Part shown: piece after piece, positions 15,130-28,559 of the stretch
Position numbering within the stretch: position 1 is the first letter of the stretch
How the letters are laid out: every line of letters begins with the position of its first letter
DNA from: Ehretia macrophylla
Lineage: Eukaryota > Streptophyta > Magnoliopsida > Boraginales > Ehretiaceae
DNA length: 64,000 nucleotides
NCBI GenBank assembly: GCA_037974665.1
Contig: CM075770.1
Span: forward strand, 62,941,850 to 63,005,849
Direction: 5' to 3'
Translations under genes and position numbers: made by a program
Notes under the pieces: model-generated
Told to the model about the DNA's origin: nothing
What the model saw: only the letters and a program-made list of their open reading frames with translations
Databases searched by the model: none

Positions 15130-16760
15130 CATTGGCCACCAAACGGTGACAAAAAGTAAAAATTTTGTGGCCATTTGGTCACCAATAGATATGAAGGGTC
15201 TACAAATTAAAATTAAAAATCAAATTGTTTACATAAATAAATATATTCATTTATTCAGAATAAATTTAATAATATAAATCAAATATTGTTTTTAGATAAT
15301 ATAAAATATATTTACAAAATTTAATGTTAAATAAATTTAGTTATTTAATATAAAATTAAATAATTTATAATTTATTATAATAAATTTTAGTTTTTGAATA
15401 CCATTTTGTAGCCCCGTGGTGGCCATTGGCCACCAAACGGTGACAAAATGTAAAAGTTTGGTCGCTAATAGATATGAAGGGACTACAAATTAAAAATATA
15501 AATCAAATTGTTTATATAAATAAATAAATTCATTTATTCAGAATAAAATTAATAATATAAATCAAAAGTTGCTTTTAGATAATATAAAACATATTTACAA
15601 AATTTAATGTTAAATAAATTTAGTTATTTAATATAAAATTAATTAATTTATAATTTATTATAACAAATTTTAGTTTTTGAATACAATTTTGTAGCCCCGT
15701 GATGGTCATTGGCCACCAAACAATGACAAAAAGTAAAAGTTTGGTGGTCATTTGGTCGCCAATAGATATGAATGGTCTACAAATTAAAAATATAAATCAA
15801 ATTATTTATATAAATAAATAAATTCATTTTTTTAGAATAAAACTAATAATATAAATCGAAAGCTGTTTTTAGATAATATAAAACATATTTGAAAATTTTG
15901 ATGTTAAATAAATTTATTTATTTAATATAAAATTAAATAATTTATAATTTGTTATAACAAATTTTAGTTTTTGAATACCATTTTGTAGCCCCGTGATGGT
16001 CATTGGCCACCAAACGACGACAAAAAGTAAAAGTTTGGTGGCCATTTAGTCGCCAATGGATATGAAGCGTCTACAAATTAAAAATATAAATCTAATTATT
16101 TATATAAATAAATAAATTCATTTATTTAGAATAAAACTATAAATATAAATCAAAAGCTGTTTTTAGATAATATAAAACATATTTACAAAATTTAATGTTA
16201 AATAAATTTAGTTATTTAATATAAAATTAAATAATTTATAATTTATTGTAACATGTTTTAGTTTTTGAATACCATTTTGTAGCCCCGTGGTGGCCATTGG
16301 CCACCAAACGTCGACAAAAAGTAAAAGTTTGGTTGCCATTTGGTCGCCAATAGATATGAAGGGGCTACAAATTAAAAATACAAATCAAACTGTTTATATA
16401 AATAATTAAATTCATTTATTTAGAATAAAATTAATAATGTAAATCAAAAGTTGTTTTTAGATAATATAAAACAAAATTACAAAATTTAATATAAAATAAA
16501 TTTTGTTATTTAATGTAAAATTAATTAATTTATAAATTATTATAACAAATTTTAGTTTTTGAATACAACTTTGTCGTTGCGTGGTGGCCATTGCCACCAA
16601 ATGGTGACAAAAAGTAAAAATTTTGTGGCCATTTGGTCACCAATAGATATGAAGGGTCTACAAATTAAAATTAAAAATCAAATTGTTTACATAAATAAAT
16701 ATATTCATTTATTCAGAATAAATTTAATAATATAAATCAAAAGTTATTTTTAGATAATAT
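15130..16760 (+). repeat. Five-monomer-offset duplication
   Basis: The unusual run TTTTGTGGCCATTTGGTCAC, followed by a spacer with AAATTAAAATTAAAAATC and TTTACATAAATAAATATATT, occurs near 15168 and again near 16621. The common word ACCAATAGAT starts at 15181 and 16639, an offset of 1458 bp, or five monomers. Confidence 0.7.
16276..16371. repeat. Exemplar palindromic core of a type-A satellite monomer
   Basis: This core opens with TTTGTAGCCCC (16276-16286) and closes with its exact reverse complement GGGGCTACAAA (16361-16371), so it has 11-bp terminal inverted repeats. Inside lies GGTGGCCATTGGCCACC (16289-16305), a palindrome with a 1-nt centre. In many sister monomers GGCCACCAAA is followed about 19 nt later by its complement TTTGGTGGCC. 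The whole ~96 bp can therefore fold as nested hairpins or a cruciform. The layout resembles a small non-autonomous inverted-repeat transposon trapped inside the tandem unit, but no target duplication or known family end was identified. Confidence 0.8.
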
Positions 16761-18474
16761 AAAACAAATTTACAAAATTTAATGTTAAATAAATTTAGTT
16801 ATTTATTATAAAATTTATTTATTTATAATTTATTATAACAAATTTTAGTTTTTGAATACAACTTTGTCACTGCGTGGTGGCCATTTGCCACCAAACGGCG
16901 ACAAAAAGCAAAAGTTTGGTTGTCATTTGGTTGCCAATAGATATGAAGGGTCTACAAATTAAAAATATAATTCAAATTGTTTATATAAATAAATAGATTC
17001 ATTTATTTAGAATAAAATTAATAATATAAATCAAAAGTTGTTTTTAGATAATATAAAACATATTTACACTATTTAATGTCAAATAAATTTAGTTATTTAA
17101 TATAAAATTAAATAATTTGTAATTTGTTATAACTAATTTTAGTTTTGAATACAATTTTGTATCCCCGTGGTGGCCATTAGCCACCAAACGACGACAAAAA
17201 GTAAAAGTTTGGTGGCCATTTAGTCGCCAATAGATATGAAGAGGCTACAAATTAAAAATATAAATCAAATTATTAATATAAATAAATTAATTTATTTATT
17301 TAGAATAAAATTAATAATATAAATCAAAAGTTGTTTTTAGATAATATAAAACAGATTTACAAAATTTAATGTTAAATAAATTTAGTTATTTAATAAAAAA
17401 TTAATTAATTTATAATTTATTATAACAAATTTTACTTTTTGAATACCATTTTGTTGCACCGCGGTGGCCATTGGCCTCCAAACGACGACAAAAAATAATG
17501 TATGGTGGCCATTTGGTAGCCAATAGATATGAAGGCGCTACAAATTAAAAATACAAATCAAACTGTTTATATTAATAAATAAATTCAATTATTTAAAAAA
17601 AAAAAATAATATAAATCAAAATTTGTTTTTAGATAATATAAAACATATTTACATAATTTAATGTTAAATAAATTTAGTTATTTAATATAAAATTAATTAA
17701 TTTATAAATTATTATAACAAATTTAAGTTTTTCAATACAACTTTGTCACCGCTTGGTGGCCTTTGGCCACCAAACGGTGAGAAACAGTAAAAGTTTGGTG
17801 GTCATTTGGTCTCCAATTGATATGAAGGGTCTACAAATTAAAAATATAAATCAAATTGTTTATATAAATAAATAAATTCATTTATTTAGAATAAAATTAA
17901 TAATATAAATCAAAAGTTGTTTTTAGATAATATAAAACATATTTACAAAATTTAATGTTAAATAAATTTAGTTATTAAATATAAAATTAATTAATTTATA
18001 ATTTATTATAGTAAATTTTAGTTTTCGAATACCATTTTGTAGTTCCGTGGTGGCCATTGGCCACCAAATGGCGACAAAAAGTAAAAGTTTGGTGGCCAAT
18101 TGGTCGCCAATAGATATGAATTGGATACAAATAAAAAATATAAATCAAAATGTTTATATAAATAAATAAAATCATTTATTTAGAATAAAATTAATAATAT
18201 AAATCAAAATTTGTTTTTAGATAATATAAAACTTATTTACAAAATATGATGTTAAATAAATTAAGTTATTTAATATAAAATTAATTAATTTATAATTTAT
18301 TATAAAAATTTTGGTTTTTAAATACCATTTTTAAGCCCCGTAGTAGCCATTGGCCACCAAACGGCGACAAAAAGTAAAAGTTTGTTAGCCATTTGGTTGC
18401 TAATAGATATGAAAGGGCTACAAATTAAAAATATAAATTAAATTGTTTATATACTTAAATAAATTCATTTAATT

Positions 18475-18545
18475 AGAATAAAATTAATAATATAAATCAA
18501 ATTATTTATATAAATGAATTTATTTATTTATTTAGAATAAAATTA
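18475..18545 (+). repeat. Out-of-register satellite exchange junction
   Basis: The spacer reads normally up to TAATATAAATCAAA, then continues with TTATTTATATAAATGAATTT, which belongs about 70 bp earlier in the monomer. It then repeats the TAGAATAAAATTAATAATAT block. The word ATATAAATCAAA occurs twice per monomer, and the junction lies exactly in it. An unequal exchange between the two internal copies therefore explains the extra segment. Confidence 0.75.
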
Positions 18546-20829
18546 ATAATATAAATCAAAATTTGTTTTTAGATAATATAAAACAGATTTACAAAATTTA
18601 ATGTAAAATAAATTTAGTTATTTAATAAAAAAATAATTAATTTATAATTTATTATAACAAATTTTACTTTTTGAATACCATTTTGTTGCACCGCGGTGGC
18701 CATTGACCTCCGAACGACGACAAAAAATAAATGTATGGTGGCCATTTGGTCGCCAATAGATATGAAGGGGCTACAAATTAAAAATACAAATCAAACTGTT
18801 TATATAAATAAAAAAATTTATTTATTTAGAATAAATTTAATAATATAAATCAAAATTTATTTTCGGACAATTTAAAACAGATTTACAAAATTTAATGTAA
18901 AATAAATTTAGTTATTTAATATAAAATTAATTAATTTATAATATATTATAACAAATTTTAGTTTTTGAATACAACTTTGTCGCCGCGTGGTGGCCATTGG
19001 CCACCAAACGGTGACAAAAAGTAAAAGTTTGGTGGCCATTTGGTCGCCAATAGATATGAAGGGTCTACAATTTAAAAATATCAATCAAATTGTTTATATA
19101 AATAAATAAATTCATTTATTTAGAATAAAACTAATAATATAAATCAAAAGTTGTTTTTAGATAATATAAAACATATTTACAAAATTTAATGTTAAATAAA
19201 TTTAGTTATTTAATATAAAATTAAATAATTTATAATTTATTATAACATATTTTAGTTTTTGAATACCATTTTGTCGCACCGTGGTGGCCATTGGCCTCCA
19301 AACGACGACAAAAAGTAAATGTATGGTGGCCATTTGGTCGCCAATAGATATGAAGGGGCTACAAATTAAAAATACAAATCAAACTGTTTATATAAATATA
19401 AAAATTTATTTATTTAGAATAAAATTAATAATATAAATCAAAAGTTGTTTTTAGATAATATAAAACAAATTTACAAAATTTAATGTAAAATAAATTTAGT
19501 TATTTAATATAAAATTAATTAATTTATAATTTATTATAACAAAATTTAGTTTTTGAATACAACTTTGTGGCCGCGTGGTGGCCATTGGCCACCAAATGGT
19601 GACAAAAAGTAGAAATTTGGTGTCCATTTGGTCGCCAATAGATATGAAGGGTTTACAAATTAAAATTATAAATCAAATTGTTTATATAAATAAATATATT
19701 CATTTATTTAGAATAAAATTAATAATACAAATCAAAAGTTGTTTTTAGATAATATAAAACATATTTACAAAATTTAATGTTAAATAAATTTAGTTATTTA
19801 ATATAAAATTTACTAATTTATAATTTATTATAACAAATTTTAGTTTTTGAATACAACTTTGTCGCTGCGTGGTGGCCATTGGCCACCAAACGGGGACAAA
19901 AAAATAAAATTTTGGTGGTCATTTGGTCGCCAATAGATATGAAGGATCTACAAATTAAAAATATAAATCAAATTGTTTATATAAATAAATAAATTCATTT
20001 ATTTACAATAAAATTAATAATATAAATCAAAAGTTGTTTTTAGATAATATAAAACATATTTACAAAATTTAATGTTAAATAAATTTAGTTATTTAATATA
20101 AAATTAATTAATCTATTATTTATTATAGTAAATTTTAGTTTTTGAATACCATTTTGTAGTTCCGTGGTGGCCGTTGGCCACCAAACGGCGACAAAAAGTA
20201 AAAGTTTGGTGGCCATTTGGTCGCCAATAGATATGAATGGGCTACAAATTAAAAATATAAATCAAAATGTTTATATAAATAAATAAAATCATTTATTTAT
20301 AATAAAATTAATAATATAAATCAAAAGTTGTTTTTAGATAATATAAAACATATTTACAAAATATAATGTGAAATATATTAAGTTATTTAATATAAAATTA
20401 ATTAATTTATAATTTATAATAAAAATTTTGGTTTTTAAATACCATTTTTTAGCCCCGTGGTCGCCATTGGCCACCAAACAGCGACAAAAAGTAAAAGTTT
20501 GTTAGCCATTTGGTTGCTAATAGATATGAAGGGGCTACAAATTAAAAATATAAATTAAATTGTTTTTATAAATAAATATATTCATTTATTTAGAATAAAA
20601 TTAATAATATAAATTAAAAGTTGTTTTTAGATAGTGTAAAACATATTTACCAATTTTAATGGTAAAATAAATTTAGTTATTTAATATAAAATTAATTAAT
20701 TTATAATTTATTATAACAAATTTTAGATTTTGGATTCAACTTTGTCACCGCGTGGTGGCCATTGGCCACCAAACGGCGACAAAAAGTAAAAGTTTGGTGG
20801 CCATTTGGTCGCCAATAGATATGAAGGGT

Positions 20830-21300
20830 CAACAATTTAAAAATATCAATCAAATTGTTTATATAAATAAATAAATTTGTTTATTTAGAATAAAACTAAT
20901 AATATAAATCAAAAGTTGTTTTTAGATAATATAAAACATATTTACAAAATTTAATGTTAAATAAATTTAGTTATCTAATATAAAATTAAATAATTTATAA
21001 TTTATTATAACATATTTTAGTTTTTGAATACTATTTTGTCGCACCGTGGTGGCCATTGGCCTCCAAACGACGACAAAAAGTAAATGTATGGTGGCCATTT
21101 GGTCGCCAATAGATATGAAGGGACTACAAATTAAAAATACAAATCAAACTCTTTATATAAATAAAAAAATTAATTTATTTAGAAAAAATTAATATTATAA
21201 ATCAAAAGTTGTATTTAAATAATATAAAACAGATTTACAAAATTTAATGTAAAATAAATTTAGTTATTTAATATACAATTAACTAATTTATAATTAATTA
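20830..21300 (+). repeat. Segmental duplicate of 35136-35606
   Basis: Shared rare features in the same order tie this block to the one 14306 bp downstream. They are AAATTTGTTTATTTAG, GTTATCTAATATAAAA, GAATACTATTTTGTCGCACC, CTCCAAACGACG, the spacer with AAACTCTTTATATAAA, and AGAAAAAATTAATATTATAA. The offset checks out at two separate words (20875/35181 and 21031/35337). Confidence 0.85.
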
Positions 21301-21584
21301 TAACAAATTTTAGATTTTGAATACAACTTTGTGGCCGCGTGGTGGCCATTGGCCACCAAACGGTGACAAAAAGTAAAAATTTGGTGTCCATTTGGTCGCC
21401 AATAGATATGAAGGGTCTACAAATTAAAATTATAAATCAAATTGTTTATATAAATAAATATATTCATTTATTTAAAATAAAATTATTGATAGAAATCAAA
21501 AGTTGTTTTTAGATAATATAAAACAAATTTACAAAGTTTAATGTTAAATAAATTTAGTTATTTAATATAAAATTAATTAATTTA

Positions 21585-21885
21585 TAATTTATTATAGTAA
21601 ATTTTAGTTTTCAAATACGATTTTGTAGTTCTGTGGCGGCCATTGGCTACCAAACAACGACAAAATGTAAAAGTTTGGTGGCCATTTGGTCGCCAATGGA
21701 TATGAATTGGATACAAATAAAAAATATAAATCAAAATGTTTATATAAATAAATAAAATCATTTATTTAGAATAAAATTAATAATATAAATCAAAATTTGT
21801 TTTTAGATAATATAAAACTTATTTACAAAATATGATGTTAAATAAATTAAGTTATTTAATATAAAATTAATTAATTTATAATTTA
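21585..21885 (+). repeat. Segmental duplicate of 43172-43472
   Basis: The block with TTTTCAAATACGATTTTGTA, GTTCTGTGGCGGCCATTGGC, CGACAAAATGTAAAAG and CCAATGGATATGAATTGG is repeated 21587 bp downstream. The right end diverges where one copy continues TATAAAAATTTTGG and the other TTAAAACAAATTTTAG. A template switch therefore lies at that point. Confidence 0.85.
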
Positions 21886-21899
21886 TTATAAAAATTTTG

Positions 21900-22310
21900 G
21901 TTTTTAAATACCATTTTTAAGCCCCGTAGTAGCCATTGGCCACCAAACGGCGACAAAAAGTAAAAGTTTGTTAGCCATTTGGTCGCTAATAGATATGAAG
22001 GGGCTACAAATTAAAAATATAAATTAAATTGTTTATATAGTTAAATAAATTCATTTAATTAGAATAAAATTAATAATATAAATCAAAAGTTATTTTCACA
22101 TAATTTAAAACACATTTAAAAAATTTAATGTTAAATAAATTTAGTTATTTAATATAAAATTAAATAATTTATAATCTATTATAACAAATTTTAGTTATTG
22201 AATACCATTTTGTAGCCCCGTGGTGGCCATTGGCCACCAAACGATGAGAAAAAGTAAAAGTTTGGTGAACATTTGGTCACCAATAGATATGAAGGGACAA
22301 CAAATTAAAA
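21900..22310 (+). repeat. Segmental duplicate of 37356-37765
   Basis: This segment shares GCCCCGTAGTAGCCATTGGC, TATATAGTTAAATAAATTC, ATTTTCACATAATTTAAAAC, ATAATCTATTATAACAAA, TTTTAGTTATTGAATACC and GTGAACATTTGGTCACC with the block 15456 bp downstream. It lies directly next to a segment whose best partner is 21.6 kb away, so the array is a patchwork. Confidence 0.85.
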
Positions 22311-25300
22311 ATATAAATCAAATTGTTTATATAAATAAATTAATTCATTTATTTAGAATAAAATTAATAATATAAATCAAAGGTTGTTTGTAGATAATAT
22401 AAAACATATTTACAAAATATAATTTTAAAAAAATTAAGTTATTTAATATAAAATTAATTAATTTATAATTTATAATAACAAATTTTGGTTTTTAAATACA
22501 ATTTTCTAGCCCTGTGGAGGCCATTGGCCACCAAACAGCGACAAAAAGTAAAACTTTGCTGGATATTTGGTCGCCAATAGATATGAAGGCCTACAAATTA
22601 AAAATATAAACCAAAATGTTTATATAAATAAATAAAATCATTTATTTAGAATAAAATTAATAATTTAAATCAAAAGTTGTTCTTAGATAATATAAAACAT
22701 ATTTACAAAATATAAAGATAAATAAATTAAGTTATTTAATATAAAATTAAATAATTTATAATTTATTATAACAAATTTTGGTTTTAAATACCATTTTTTA
22801 ACCCCGTGGTGGCCAATGGCGACAAAAAGTAAAAGTTTGGCAGCCATTTAGTCGCTAATAGATATGAAGAGGCTACAAATTAAAAATATAAATTAAATTG
22901 TTTATATATTTAAATAAATTCATTTATTTAGAATAAAATTAATAATATAAATCAAAAGTTATTTTCAGATAAGTTAAATATATTTACAAAATTTAATGTT
23001 AATTAAATTTAGTTATTTAATATAAAATTAAATAATTTATAATTTATTATAACAAATTTTAGTTTTTGAATACCATTTTGTAGCCCCATGGTGGCCATTT
23101 GCCACCAAACGACGATAAAAAGTAAAAGTTTGGTGGCCATTTGGTCGCCAATAGATATGAAGGGACTACAAATTAAAAATATAAATCAAATTGTTTATAT
23201 AAATTAATTAATTCATTTATTTTGAATTAAATTAATAATATAAATCAAAAGTTATTTTTAAATAATATAATACATATTTACAAATTTAAATGTTAAATAA
23301 ATTTAGTTATTTAATATAAAATTTATTAATTTATAATTTATTATAACAAATTTTAGTTTTTGAATACCGTTTTGTAGCCCCGTGGTGGCCATTGGCCACC
23401 AAACGGTTACAAAAGGTAAAAGTTTGGTCGCTAATAGATATGAAGGGCTTCAAATTAAAAATATAAATTAAATTATTTATATAAATAAATAAATTCATTT
23501 ATTTAGAATAAAATTAATAATATAAATCAAAAGTTTTTTTTTAGATAATATAAAACAGATTTACAAAATTTATTGTTAAATAAATTTAGTGATTTAATAT
23601 AAAATTAATTAGTTTATAATTTATTATAACAAATTCTAGTTTTGGAATACAACTTTGTCGCCGTGTGGTGGCCATTAGCCACAAAACAGTAACAAAAAGT
23701 AAAAGTTTGGTGGCCATTTGGTCGCCAATGGTCTACAAATTAAAAATATAAATGAAATTGTTTATATAAATAAATAAATTCATTTATTTAGAATAAAACT
23801 AATAATATAAATTGAAAGCTATTTTCAGATAATATAAAACATATTTGAAAATTTTAATGTTAAATAAATTTATTTATTTAATATAAAATTAAATAATTTA
23901 TAATTTGTTATAACAAATTTTAGTTTTTGAATACAATTTTGTAGCCCCGAGATGGTCATTGGCCACCAAACGACGACAAAAAGTAAAAGTTTATTGGCCA
24001 TTTAGTCGCCAATAGATATGAAGGGGCTACAAATTAAAAATATAAATCAAATTGTTTATTTAAATAAATAAATTCATTTATTTAGAATAAAATTAATAAT
24101 ATAAATCAAAAGTTATTTTTAGATTATATAAAACATATTTACGAAATTTAATGTTAAATAAATTTCGTTATTTAATATAAAATTAATTAATTTATAATTT
24201 ATTATAACTAATTTTTTTTTCGAATACAATTTTGTAGCCTCGTGGTTGCCATTGGCCACCAAACGGTGACAAAAAGTAAAAGTTTGGTGGTCATTTTGTT
24301 GCCAATAGATAAGAAGGGGCTACAAATTAAAAATATAAATGAAATTGTTTATATAAATAAATAAATTCATTTATTTAGAATAAAACTAATAATATAAATC
24401 GAAAGCTTTTATCTGATAATATAAAACATATTTGAAAATTTTGATGTTAAATAAATTTATTTATTTAATATAAAATTAAATAATTTATATTTTGTTATAA
24501 CAAATTTTAGTTTTTGAATTCCATTTTGTAGCCCCGTGATGGTCATTGGCCACCAAACGACGACAAAAAGTAAAAGCTTGGTGGCCATTTAGTCGCCAAT
24601 AGATATGAAGGGGCTACAAATTAAAAATAAAAATCTAATTATTTATATAAATAAATAAATTCATTTATTTAGAATAAAACTAATAATATAAATCCAAAGC
24701 TATTTTTAGATAATATAAAACATATTTACAAAATTTAATGTTAAATAGATTTAGTTATTTAATATAAAATTAAATAATTTATAATTTATTATAACAAATT
24801 TTAGTTTTTGAATACCATTTTGTAGCCCCGTTGTGGCCATTGGCCACCAAACGACGACAAAAAGTAAAAGTTTGGTGGCCATTTTGTTTCCAATAGATAT
24901 GAAGTGGCTACAAATTAAAAATATAAATAAAATTATTTATATAAATAAATAAATTAATTTATTTAGAATAAAATTAATAATATAAATCAAAAGTTGTTTT
25001 TAGATAATATAAAACAGATTTACAAAATTTAATGTAAAATAAATTTAGTTATTTAATATAAAATTAATTAATTTATAATTTATTATAACAAATTTTAGTT
25101 TTTGAATACAACTTTGTCGCTGCGTGGTGGCCATTGTCCACCAAATGGTGACAAAAATTAAAAATTTGGTGGCTATTTAGTCGCCAATAGATATGAAGTG
25201 TCTACAAATTAAAATTATAAATCAAATTGTTTATATAAATAAATATATTCATTTATTCTGAATAAATTTAATAATATAAATCAAAAGTTGTTTTTAGATA

Positions 25301-28300
25301 ATATAAAACAAATTTACAAAATTTAATGTTAAATAAATTTAGTTATTTAATATAAAATTAATTAATTTATTATTTATTATAACAAATTTTAGTTTTTGAA
25401 TACAACTTTGTGGCCGCGTGGTGGCCATTGGCCACCAAACGGTGACAAAAAGTAAAAATTTGGTCTCCATTTGATCGCCAATAGATATGAAGGCTCTACA
25501 AATTAAAATTATAAATCAAATTGTTTATATAAATAAATAAATTCATTTATTTAGAATAAAATTAATAATATAAATCAAAAGTTGTTTTTAGATAATATAA
25601 AACATATTTACAAAATTTAATGTTAAATAAATTTAGTTATTTAATATAAAATTAATTAATTTATAATTTATTATAACAAATTTAAGTTTTTCAATACAAC
25701 TTTGTCGACGCGTGGTGGCCATTGGCCACCAAACGGCGACAAAAAAATAAAAGTTTGGTGGTCATTTGGTCGCCAATAGATATGAAGGATCTACAAATTA
25801 AAAATATAAATCAAATTGTTTATATAAATAAATAAATTCATTTATTTACAATAAAATTAATAATAAAAATCAAAAGTTGTTTTTAGATAATATAAAACAT
25901 ATTTACAAAATTTATTGTTAAATAAATTTAGTTATTTAATATAAAATTAATTAATTTATAATTTATTGTATCAAATTTTCATTTTTGAATACCATTTTGT
26001 AGTTCCGTGGTGGCCATTGGCTACCAAACAGCGAGAAAAAGTAAAAGTTTGGTGGCCATTTGGTCGCCAATAGATATGAATTGGATACAAATTAAAAGTA
26101 TAAATCAAAATGTTTATATAAATAAATAAAATCATTTATTTAGAATAAAATAAGTAATATAAATCAAAAATTGTATTTAAAAAATATAAAACTTATTAAC
26201 AAAATATGATGTTAAATAAATTAAGTTATTTAATATAAAATTAATTAATTTATAATTTATTATAAAAAATTTTGGTTTTTAAATACCATTTTTAAGCCGC
26301 GTGGTGGCCATTGGCCACCAAACGGCGACAAAATGTAAAAGTTTGGTGGCCATTTGGACGCCAATAGATATGAATGGGCTACAAATTAAAAATATAAATC
26401 AAATTGTTTATATACTTAAATAAGTTCCTTTATTTATAATAAAATTAATAATATAAATCGAAAGTTATTTTCATATAATTTAAAACATAATTACAAAATT
26501 TAATGTTAAATAAATTTAGTTATTTAATAAAAAATTAATTAATTTATAATTTATTATAACAAATTTTTGTTTTTGAAGGCCATTTTGTAGCCCCATAGTG
26601 GCGATTGGCCACCAAACGGCGACAAAAAGTAAATGTTTGGTGGCCATTTTGTCGCCAATAGATTGGAAGGGGCTACAAATTAAAAATATAAATCATAATG
26701 TTTATATAAATAAATAAATTCATTTATTTAGAATAAAATTAATAATATGTCAAAAGTTCTTTTTATATAATATAAAACATATTTACAAAATATAATGTTA
26801 AATAAATTAAGTTATTTAATATAAAATTAAATAATTTATAATTTATTATAACAAATTTTGGTTTTTAAATACCAATTTTTAGCCCCGTGGTGCCCATTGG
26901 CCACCAAATGGCGACAAAAAGAAAAACTTTGGTGGATATTTGGTCGCCAATAGATATGAAGGCCTACAAATTAAAAATAGAAATCAAAATGTTTATATAA
27001 ATAAATAAAATCATTTATTTAGAATAAAATTAATAATTTAAATCAAAAGTTGTTTTTAAATAATATAAAACATATTTACAAAATATAAAGTTAAATAAAT
27101 TAAGTTATTTAATATAAAATTAAATAATTTATAATTTATTATAACAAATTTTGGTTTTTAAATACCATTTTTTAGCCCCGTGGTGGCCAACGGCGACAAA
27201 AAGTAAAACTTTGGCAGCCATTTGGTCGCTAAAAGATATGAAAAGGCTACAAATTAAAAATATAAATTAAATTGTTTATATACTTAAATAAATTCATTTA
27301 TTTAGAATCAAATGAATAATATAAATCAAAAGTTATTTTCAGATAATTTAAATATATTTACAAAATTTAATGTTAAATAAATTTAGTTATTTAATATAAA
27401 ATTAAATAATTTATTATTTATTATAACAAATTTTAGTTTTTGAATACCATTTTGTAGCCCCATGGTGGCCATTGGCCACCAAACGACGACAGAAAGTAAA
27501 AGTTTGGTGGCCATTTGGTCGCCAATAGATATGAAGGGACTACAAATTAAAAATATAAATCAAATTGTTTATATAAATTAATTAATTCATTTATTTTGAA
27601 TTAAATTAATAATATAAATCAAAATATATTTTTAAATAATATAATACATATTTACAAAATTTAATGTTTAATAAATTTAGTTATTTAATATAAAATTAAT
27701 TAATTTATAATTTATTATAACAAATTTTAGTTTTTGAATACCGTTTTGTAGCCCCGTGGTGGCCATTGGCCACCAAACGGCGACAAAAAGTAAAAGTTTG
27801 GTCGCTAATAGATATGAAAGGCTTCAAATTAAAAATATAAATTAAATTATTTATATAAATAAATAAATTCATTTATTTCGAATAAAATTAATAATATAAA
27901 TCCAAAGTTTTTTTCAGATAATATAAAACAGATTTACAAAATTTATTGTTAAATAAATTTAGTAATTTAATATAAAATTAATTAATTTATAATTTATTAT
28001 AACAAATTTTAGTTTTGGAATACAACATTTTCGCCGTGTGGTGGCCATTAGCTACCAAATGGTAACAAAAAGTAAAAGTTTGGTCGCCATTTGGTCGCCA
28101 AAAGATATAAATGGTCTACAAATTAAAAATATAAATCAAATTGTTTATATAAATAAATAAATTCATTTATTTAGAATAAAACTAATAATATAAATCGAAA
28201 GCTATTTTCAGATAATATAAAACATATTTGAAAATTTTAATGTTAAATAAATTTATTTATTTAATATAAAATTAAATAATTTATAATTTGTTATAACAAA

Positions 28301-28559
28301 TTTTAGTTTTTCAATACAATTTTGTAGCCCCGTGATAGTCATTGGCCACCAAACGACGACAAAAAGTAAAAGTTTGGTAGCCATTTGGTCGCCAATAGAT
28401 ATGAATGGTCTACAAATTAAAAATATAAATCAAATTGTTTATATAAATAAATTAATTAATTTATTTAGAATAAAACTAATAATATAAATCGAAAGCTTTT
28501 TTCAGATAATATAAAACATATTTGAAAATTTTAATGTTAAATAAATTTATTTATTTAAT

